In this document: positions 4,394 to 9,385 of the stretch, piece after piece
How positions within the stretch are numbered: position 1 is the first letter of the stretch
Layout: each line of letters begins with the position of its first letter
Notes under the pieces: generated by a model
The model's database searches: none
What the model was told of the DNA's origin: nothing
Seen by the model: the letters and a program-made list of their open reading frames with translations, nothing else
Assembly: GCA_013152765.1 (NCBI GenBank)
Contig: JAADFT010000046.1
Span: 1-9,385 of the forward strand
Length of the DNA: 9,385 nucleotides
Source: Calditrichota bacterium
Lineage (GTDB): Bacteria; Zhuqueibacterota; Zhuqueibacteria; Oleimicrobiales; Geothermoviventaceae
Reading direction: 5' to 3'
Translations under genes and position numbers: made by a program

Positions 4394-7018
4394 ATGGCTC
4401 GCGTTGACCAGTACATCACTGCCAGAGCCGTTGAGAAAATCCGCCGGGCCATCCAGGAAGCAGGCGGCAACGAGGTCTACTTCGTCGGCTACACGGACAA
4501 AGACCTCCGGATAGTGGACGTAGACGTGCTGGCGCGGGGCAACCCCTTCGAGGTACCGGCCATTCTCCAGACCGTGTCTGAGGGGGACGTGGTCATCCAC
4601 AACCACCCTTCTGGCGACCTGACGCCCTCCAGCGCGGACGTGAACATCCTCAGCAAGCTGGCCGGCGAGGGTGTGGCCGGTTACATCGTCAACAACGACG
4701 TCACAGACATTTACGTCGTCGTCGAGCCCATCAAGCCCAAGGAGATCCAGCCGCTCGACGAGGACGAACTCGTCCGCATCCTCTCGCCCCTCGGACCGAT
4801 TGCCCGAAAGCTCTCCAACTACGAGCACCGCCCCCAGCAGGAAGAAATGCTTCGCGTCGTCACCCGGGCGTTCAACCAGAACGAGCTCGCTGTGATCGAA
4901 GCGGGGACGGGCACGGGCAAGACGCTCGCCTACCTACTGCCAGCGATCCACTGGGCCCTGAAGAACAAAGAGCGTTGCCTCGTCTCGACCAACACGATCA
5001 ACCTCCAGGAGCAGCTCGTCTACAAGGACATCCCCTTCCTGCAGTCCGTGCTCCCCGAGAAATTCAACGCCGTGCTGGTGAAAGGGCGCGGCAACTACGT
5101 CTGCCTGCGCAAGGTGGACGAGCTGCAGCTCGACCTGGACCTTTACGTCGAGGAAGAAGAGAAGGACGAGTTGCAGAAAATCCTGGACTGGGTGAAAGTG
5201 ACCAGCGACGGCAGCAAGTCGGACTTGGGCTTTGTGCCCAGCAACGAGATTTGGGAGAAGGTAGCCTCGGAAAGCGAAACGTGCACGCGGGCGCGGTGCC
5301 GCTTCTTCAACAAGTGCTTCGTGATGCGGGCTCGGCGGGAGGCGGCCAAGGCGCACGTGCTGGTTGTCAACCACCACCTGCTGTTCGCAGATTTGGCCCT
5401 GCGCGAAATCACCGGCGACATCGCCTCGGTGGCGGTGCTGCCGCCCTACCAGCGAATCGTGCTCGACGAGGCGCACCACATCGAAGACGTGGCCACCAAC
5501 TACTTCGGGATCGGCATCACGCGCTGGGGCATGAGCCGGCTGCTGCACCGTCTGCACCGCTTGCGCAAAGGGATCCCGCGCGGCCTCGTACACGTCGTCG
5601 CCGAGAGGCTCCGCGCTGCTCAGGGCAAAGTCCCGCGCCACAAGCTGGACAAGCTCGAGCGCATCCTGACGATGGACCTCTTGCCCGCCGTTCAGGAAGC
5701 CGAGAGCCTCAACGAAGAGGTGATGGAGGATCTCTACCAGACCACTGTACAGGTGTCGCTGCAGCTCCCGCGCCGGGAGGAAAACAACTCCGAGGCCGCC
5801 AAAATCCGCCTCACGGAGCTGGTCCTCAGCATGTACCAGGCACAGCCGGTGCTCTGGGAAGGGCTGAAAAAGTACGAGGCGAAGCTCCGCAGCCTCTCTC
5901 TGCTGATCGCCGACCTGGTGGACGGTCTCACGGAGCTGGAGTCGGCGGTGCCCAGCCTGGCCTCGCCGCGAATCGAGATCGCCGCTCTCGGGGAGCGTTT
6001 TGCTGCAGCCGCTGAAACCCTGCGCGTGGTCTTCCAGGACAGCGGGGACGAGTGGATCCGGTGGGTCGAAATCAAGCCGAGGCCAAACAGGAACATCGTT
6101 CGGGTTGGGGCTTCGCCGCTGGAGATTGGGCCGCGCCTGGCTGAAGCGGTGTTCAAGAGCTACAAAACCGTGGTCATGACGTCCGCCACCCTGGCTGTGG
6201 ACCGCAAGTTCGATTTCTTCAAAGAACGGGTGGGCCTTAGCCTCGTACCAGGCGACCGGGTCGTAGAAGAGCTGCTTCCGGCGCCCTTCAACTACCGGGA
6301 ACAGGTCATCATCGGCGTGCCCCTCGACGTCCCGGAACCGAGTCACCCGCGTTTTGCCGAGGAGCTGGTACCCCTGCTCTGGGAAGCCCTGCAGGTGACG
6401 CGAGGACGCGCCTTTGTTCTCTTCACGTCGTACAGCCTCCTCTCGCGCATGTACAACAGGCTCGCCAGCTTGCTGCGGGACGCTGGCATGGAACCGTTGC
6501 GACAGGGCATGGCCCAGCGCCACAAGCTGCTGGAGTGGTTCAAGCGAGACACCCACTCGGTGTTGTTTGCCACAGACTCATTCTGGGAAGGCGTGGACGT
6601 GGAGGGCGAGGCGCTGAGCTCTGTGATCATCACCCGCCTGCCCTTCAAAGTGCCCACCGAGCCCGTGGTGGAGGCGCGCGTGGAAGCCATCGCCAGACGC
6701 GGCGGCAACCCGTTCACGGAGTACACAGTGCCTCAGGCGGTGCTCAAATTCAAGCAGGGCTTCGGACGCCTGATCCGCCGCAAAACGGACCGCGGCTGCG
6801 TTCTGATTTTCGACAAACGCATCGTCGAAAAGAGCTACGGTCGTGTGTTCCTGAACTCTCTGCCGGAAACGCGCTTTGTGTCCGGTCCGCGCCAGGAGGT
6901 GTTTCAGGCCGTGGAGGCTTTCTTCACACAGGCTCGCGAGCCCTCCGACGGAGCCGGACCGGAGATCAGCGACCTGAGAGAGCGCGAATCTGCAACAAGC
7001 CCGAGGCCTCGCGGTTAG
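4394..7018 (+). CDS. DinG/XPD-family superfamily 2 DNA helicase with N-terminal RadC-like JAB (JAMM) domain
   Basis: An 874-residue, two-part protein. Residues about 1-115 form a JAB/MPN domain close to RadC: Glu27, then HNHPSGDLTPSSAD at 69-82 giving the complete JAMM zinc motif (His69, His71, Ser79, Asp82). Residues about 145-850 are a DinG-type 5'-3' helicase: Walker A AGTGTGKT at 170-177, four Fe-S cysteines (237, 297, 302, 308), DEAH at 358-361, TSATL at 596-600, DSFWEGVD at 728-735, and motif VI QGFGRLIR at 788-795. In E. coli, DinG unwinds R-loops, D-loops and forked DNA during repair. Firmicute versions carry an N-terminal DnaQ-like exonuclease; here that place is taken by JAB. Whether JAB is a peptidase, a nuclease or a scaffold is unknown. 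The last 25 or so residues are a polar tail. ATG 4394 follows the nuclease stop by 6 bases, with GAGG just upstream. Helicase family certain; gene name withheld because of the different architecture. Confidence 0.94.
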   Translation: MARVDQYITARAVEKIRRAIQEAGGNEVYFVGYTDKDLRIVDVDVLARGNPFEVPAILQTVSEGDVVIHNHPSGDLTPSSADVNILSKLAGEGVAGYIVNNDVTDIYVVVEPIKPKEIQPLDEDELVRILSPLGPIARKLSNYEHRPQQEEMLRVVTRAFNQNELAVIEAGTGTGKTLAYLLPAIHWALKNKERCLVSTNTINLQEQLVYKDIPFLQSVLPEKFNAVLVKGRGNYVCLRKVDELQLDLDLYVEEEEKDELQKILDWVKVTSDGSKSDLGFVPSNEIWEKVASESETCTRARCRFFNKCFVMRARREAAKAHVLVVNHHLLFADLALREITGDIASVAVLPPYQRIVLDEAHHIEDVATNYFGIGITRWGMSRLLHRLHRLRKGIPRGLVHVVAERLRAAQGKVPRHKLDKLERILTMDLLPAVQEAESLNEEVMEDLYQTTVQVSLQLPRREENNSEAAKIRLTELVLSMYQAQPVLWEGLKKYEAKLRSLSLLIADLVDGLTELESAVPSLASPRIEIAALGERFAAAAETLRVVFQDSGDEWIRWVEIKPRPNRNIVRVGASPLEIGPRLAEAVFKSYKTVVMTSATLAVDRKFDFFKERVGLSLVPGDRVVEELLPAPFNYREQVIIGVPLDVPEPSHPRFAEELVPLLWEALQVTRGRAFVLFTSYSLLSRMYNRLASLLRDAGMEPLRQGMAQRHKLLEWFKRDTHSVLFATDSFWEGVDVEGEALSSVIITRLPFKVPTEPVVEARVEAIARRGGNPFTEYTVPQAVLKFKQGFGRLIRRKTDRGCVLIFDKRIVEKSYGRVFLNSLPETRFVSGPRQEVFQAVEAFFTQAREPSDGAGPEISDLRERESATSPRPRG

Positions 7019-7203
7019 AGTTTTCCCTCTTCCCGCCAGCGCAGAGACCAGCACTCGCGGCAGGCATCGCGTGCGGAGCACCTCTCACCAGGCCTGCCCA
7101 CGGGGCCTTGCTCAAGCCTGCGGCGTCCAACAGAATCCGTCGCGTAAGTCCACTCACCCGCAACCCAGATCTCTTCTTCGAACGGGAGTTTCGCGGAGTT
7201 CAC
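7015..7203 (-). CDS. Possible small hypothetical protein (62 aa), doubtful
   Basis: A reverse-strand frame from GTG 7203 to TAA 7015 encodes 62 residues and converges on the helicase gene, the two stop codons overlapping by two bases. The product begins MNSAKLPFEEEIWVAGEW and carries three cysteines (42, 48, 51) in a CxxxxxCxxC pattern within an Arg/Trp-rich tail. I recognise no family. In favour: it occupies otherwise empty sequence, has a plausible composition, and an AGGAGG-like site lies upstream, though about 15 bases away, which is too far for ease. Against: its third-position GC (about 68%) is only slightly above its first position, and frames of this length arise readily by chance in GC-rich DNA. 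The frame stays open upstream to an ATG at 7329, but that part runs through AT-rich putative promoter DNA. Confidence 0.25.
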   Translation of the reverse strand: MNSAKLPFEEEIWVAGEWTYATDSVGRRRLEQGPVGRPGERCSARDACRECWSLRWREEGKL

Positions 7204-7229
7204 CGCCCCTCGCGCGCACCTCCTGACCA

Positions 7230-7312
7230 CACAACAAATTTGACCGAAAATTAAGCACTTCTTGCAAAAAGTAAGTGCATTCCCCACGCAGATTTCGTAA
7301 ATTTGGCGCCAA
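7230..7312 (+). promoter_or_regulatory. AT-rich, palindrome-rich stretch upstream of aspS (probable promoter/leader region)
   Basis: Base composition drops sharply here relative to the rest of the window. It contains the perfect palindrome CAAATTTG (7235-7242), a hairpin GCACTT (7255-7260)/AAGTGC (7273-7278) extended by CTT/AAG inside with a one-base bulge, a second TAAATTTG (7298-7305), and the perfect palindrome TTGGCGCCAA (7303-7312). TTGACC (7240-7245) resembles a -35 box, but I see no good -10 at 16-18 bases. The region 7019-7229, apart from the doubtful reverse ORF, shows nothing else. Confidence 0.45.
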
Positions 7313-7358
7313 CCGGGAAGAAAACCCACCCTTGTTGAGAAAGCGACGTTTCATCTGT

Positions 7359-7364
7359 GGAGGT
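7359..7364 (+). promoter_or_regulatory. Shine-Dalgarno site of aspS
   Basis: GGAGGT ends 9 bases before GTG 7374. It selects this GTG over the in-frame ATG at 7279 (within the AT-rich region), which has no SD and would add about 30 residues not seen in AspRS. Confidence 0.75.
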
Positions 7365-7373
7365 CAACGCGAA

Positions 7374-9158
7374 GTGCAGAGGGAATCCTGGCAAAGAACG
7401 CACACCTGTGGCGAGTTGCGCGCAGAGCACGCGGGCCAGCGTGTCACCCTGAACGGCTGGGTGCACCGCCGCCGCGACCACGGCGGGTTGATTTTCATCG
7501 ACCTGCGTGACCGGTACGGGATCACACAGGTACGTTTCAACCCGGATGTGAGCGGTCACGCCCTGGAAGAAGCGCGCGAGTTGAAGAGCGAGTACGTGAT
7601 CAGCGTGACCGGTACGGTGGAAAAGCGGCCGGAGGGAATGGTCAATCCCAACCTGGCCACCGGCGAGATCGAGCTGGCTGCCGAAGAGCTGGTCGTACTG
7701 AGTCCAGCGCGCACGACGCCTTTCCCGATCGACGACCGCATCGAAGCCAGCGAGGAGCTTCGCCTCAAGTACCGCTACCTCGACCTCCGCAGGCCGGAAA
7801 TGCAGAAAAACCTGCTTCTCCGCAACAGGCTCTACCAGGCGGTGCGCTCTTACTTCGCCGCAAACGATTTCGTGGAGATCGAAACTCCCTTCCTGATGCG
7901 CAGCACCCCTGAGGGAGCCCGGGATTTTCTGGTGCCAAGTCGCATTCACCGCGGGAAGTTCTACGCTCTGCCGCAGTCGCCCCAGACGTACAAGCAGATT
8001 CTGATGGTGGCGGGGTTCGACCGCTACTACCAGATCGTGCGCTGCTTCCGCGACGAGGACCTGCGCGCCGATCGGCAACCCGAGTTCACCCAGATCGACG
8101 TGGAGATGTCGTTCGTTACCCGCGAAGACGTGATGAGCATGGTCGAGGGGCTGATGGCGCACATCTTCCGCGACATCCTGGGTGAAGAGCTGCAAACGCC
8201 TCTTCGTCGCCTCACTTACGACGAGGCCATGCGACGCTACGGAAGCGACAAACCAGAAACTCGCTTCGGCCTCGAGCTGGTTGAGGTCAGCGACGTGGTG
8301 CGCGACTCCGGGTTCAAGGTTTTCAGGAGCACCGTGGACGCCGGCGGCATCGTGACCGGACTTTGTCTGCCGGGCGGGGCTCGTTACTCGCGCAAACAGA
8401 TTGACGAGCTCACCCAGTTCGTTCTCCAACAAAACGGTAAGGGACTCGTGAGCCTCAAGGTCGGCGAGAACGGCCTCGAGGGCGGCGTGGCGAAATTTCT
8501 GAGCGACGCCGAGAAAACGGGTCTGGTGAAAAGCTTCAACGCTTCGGCAGGGGATTTGCTGCTTTTAGTTGCGGACGAGCCAGAGCGGGCCCGCACGGTG
8601 GCAGGAGCGCTGCGACTCCACCTGGGCCAGCGCGAGGGGCTCATCGACACCAGCCGCCACGAGCTGGTGTGGATCGTTGATTTTCCGTTACTTGAGTGGG
8701 ATGAAGACGAAGAACGCTACGTGGCCCGGCATCACCCGTTCACAAGCCCGATGGACGAGGATCTGTCGCTACTCGACACTGCGCCGGAAAAGGTACGAGC
8801 CAAGGCTTACGATCTGGTAATGGACGGAAACGAAATCGCAGGCGGCAGCATCCGAATTCACCGGCGCGAACTGCAGAAGAAGATGTTTTCGTTGCTGCGC
8901 ATCGGCGACCAGGAAGCCGAGAACAAATTCGGGTTTCTACTCGAAGCGTTCGAGTACGGCGCTCCGCCACACGGCGGCATCGCGTTCGGCTTCGACCGGC
9001 TGGCCATGCTGCTGGCGGGCCGGTCCACCATCCGCGACGTCATCGCGTTTCCGAAAACCAACCGCGCTGTCTCGCTGATGGACGGGGCACCGTCTGACGT
9101 CGATCCCAAGCAGCTCGAGGAACTCGGGATCGCCGTCATTCCCGAAGACAAGGACTGA
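7374..9158 (+). CDS. aspS: Aspartyl-tRNA synthetase, bacterial type, predicted non-discriminating (Asp/Asn)
   Basis: A class IIb synthetase of 594 residues from GTG 7374, the usual bacterial AspRS length; it charges tRNA with aspartate in the cytoplasm. The N-terminal anticodon-binding OB fold contains RTHTCGELR and GWVHRRRDHGGLIFIDLRD. Catalytic-domain blocks are RYLDLRRPEM (134-143), TPEGARDFLVPSR (178-190), the QSPQ loop (201-204), motif 2 with CFRDEDLRADRQPEFTQID (224-242), and motif 3 around GGIAFGFDRLAMLL (534-547). A bacterial GAD-type insertion lies roughly at 290-410. His36 (in RRRDHGG) and Gly88 (in RPEGMVN) correspond to His31 and Gly83 of the P. aeruginosa enzyme, which mark non-discriminating AspRS; E. 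coli has Leu and Lys there. It likely also charges tRNA-Asn for GatCAB to amidate. It appears monocistronic within the window, with its own AT-rich leader. Confidence 0.97.
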   Translation: MQRESWQRTHTCGELRAEHAGQRVTLNGWVHRRRDHGGLIFIDLRDRYGITQVRFNPDVSGHALEEARELKSEYVISVTGTVEKRPEGMVNPNLATGEIELAAEELVVLSPARTTPFPIDDRIEASEELRLKYRYLDLRRPEMQKNLLLRNRLYQAVRSYFAANDFVEIETPFLMRSTPEGARDFLVPSRIHRGKFYALPQSPQTYKQILMVAGFDRYYQIVRCFRDEDLRADRQPEFTQIDVEMSFVTREDVMSMVEGLMAHIFRDILGEELQTPLRRLTYDEAMRRYGSDKPETRFGLELVEVSDVVRDSGFKVFRSTVDAGGIVTGLCLPGGARYSRKQIDELTQFVLQQNGKGLVSLKVGENGLEGGVAKFLSDAEKTGLVKSFNASAGDLLLLVADEPERARTVAGALRLHLGQREGLIDTSRHELVWIVDFPLLEWDEDEERYVARHHPFTSPMDEDLSLLDTAPEKVRAKAYDLVMDGNEIAGGSIRIHRRELQKKMFSLLRIGDQEAENKFGFLLEAFEYGAPPHGGIAFGFDRLAMLLAGRSTIRDVIAFPKTNRAVSLMDGAPSDVDPKQLEELGIAVIPEDKD

Positions 9159-9336
9159 TCTTTCACGAACTTGCGCTGGGTCACAAATCTCCCGGTCCCT
9201 GTCCAGCAGCGTCGGCGGGAGCTCTGAGCCCCGCGTTCATGCCGGAGCTTCAGGGAGAAACCCGGCCCGGTGCCCCGGCGCGCAGCCGAAGTCCGCGAGA
9301 GCAAGCTGAAAAACAGTCGACGCCACAAAGGCAGAG

Positions 9337-9381
9337 AACCCACAACACCCCGGTGACTACACGTGTACAGCGCTGTGGGTT
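9337..9381. repeat. 8-bp inverted repeat enclosing a 10-bp palindrome at the window's right edge
   Basis: AACCCACA (9337-9344) and TGTGGGTT (9374-9381) are perfect inverted copies. The intervening 29 bases contain the perfect palindrome TACACGTGTA (9358-9367). It could be a protein-binding site for a gene beyond the window or a terminator arm; the window ends too soon to tell. The remainder of 9159-9385 shows no convincing gene. CTCCCG (9189-9194)/CGGGAG (9216-9221) could form a loose hairpin after aspS, without a T tract. Confidence 0.4.
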
Positions 9382-9385
9382 TCAC

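Noticed and set aside
4934..6556. Long open reverse-strand frame (about 540 codons) opposite the helicase
   Set aside because: It is a mirror of the GC-rich coding strand. The product is His/Gln/Val/Arg-rich with no recognisable domain, while the opposite strand has an unambiguous helicase.
7240..7291. Sigma70-type promoter using TTGACC as -35
   Set aside because: No acceptable -10 hexamer at 16-18 bases, so only the region, not the elements, is reported.
7251..8432. Long open reverse-strand frame opposite aspS
   Set aside because: Antisense shadow of conserved AspRS sequence, with no family features.
8858..9385. Reverse-strand frame open to the right edge
   Set aside because: More than half is antisense to aspS and the remaining part has no recognisable sequence or ribosome binding site. 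A gene beginning beyond the window cannot be excluded.

Overview
This is a GC-rich (about 60% or more by eye) bacterial chromosomal window holding housekeeping and DNA-repair genes, all confidently called ones on the + strand. Starts include GTG and probably TTG, and Shine-Dalgarno sites are clear. The gene set (UvrA, a THEP1-type NTPase, PdxS/PdxT, an MBL/beta-CASP nuclease, a DinG/XPD-type helicase with an N-terminal JAB domain, and an AspRS with non-discriminating signature residues) indicates a GC-rich bacterium that makes PLP by the DXP-independent route and probably makes Asn-tRNA by transamidation. A deep-branching or thermophile-leaning phylum (Acidobacteriota-like, for instance) would fit, but the sequence alone does not settle this. 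I see no prophage, IS element, CRISPR array, rRNA or tRNA gene.

Layout. 1-960: the 3' third of uvrA (second ATPase half), cut by the window edge. 957-1484: a THEP1-family NTPase. As written, the two genes read as one continuous frame. The authentic UvrA C-terminus lies in the neighbouring frame and ends in a TGA that overlaps the NTPase GTG, so a single-base insertion near 918-921 (real or a sequencing/assembly error) has fused them. 1603-2490 and 2492-3154: pdxS and pdxT, two bases apart, encoding the two subunits of PLP synthase. 3155-3430: an intergenic stretch dense in hairpins. 3431-4387 and 4394-7018: a two-gene unit of an MBL/beta-CASP nuclease ending in a sliding-clamp-binding pentapeptide and a JAB-DinG helicase fusion. 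7019-7373: a 355-base gap with a doubtful small reverse-strand ORF and an AT-rich, palindrome-rich stretch that is probably the aspS promoter/leader. 7374-9158: aspS. 9159-9385: non-coding, with an inverted repeat at the edge.

The most interesting unit is the nuclease-helicase pair. The nuclease resembles the exonuclease found beside ATP-dependent DNA ligases, but here it stands alone, carries a C-terminal QLSLF beta-clamp motif, and lies 6 bp upstream of a helicase whose N-terminus is a RadC-like JAMM domain rather than the DnaQ-type exonuclease of Firmicute DinG. Together they look like a clamp-recruited repair module; this is inference from motifs and gene order.
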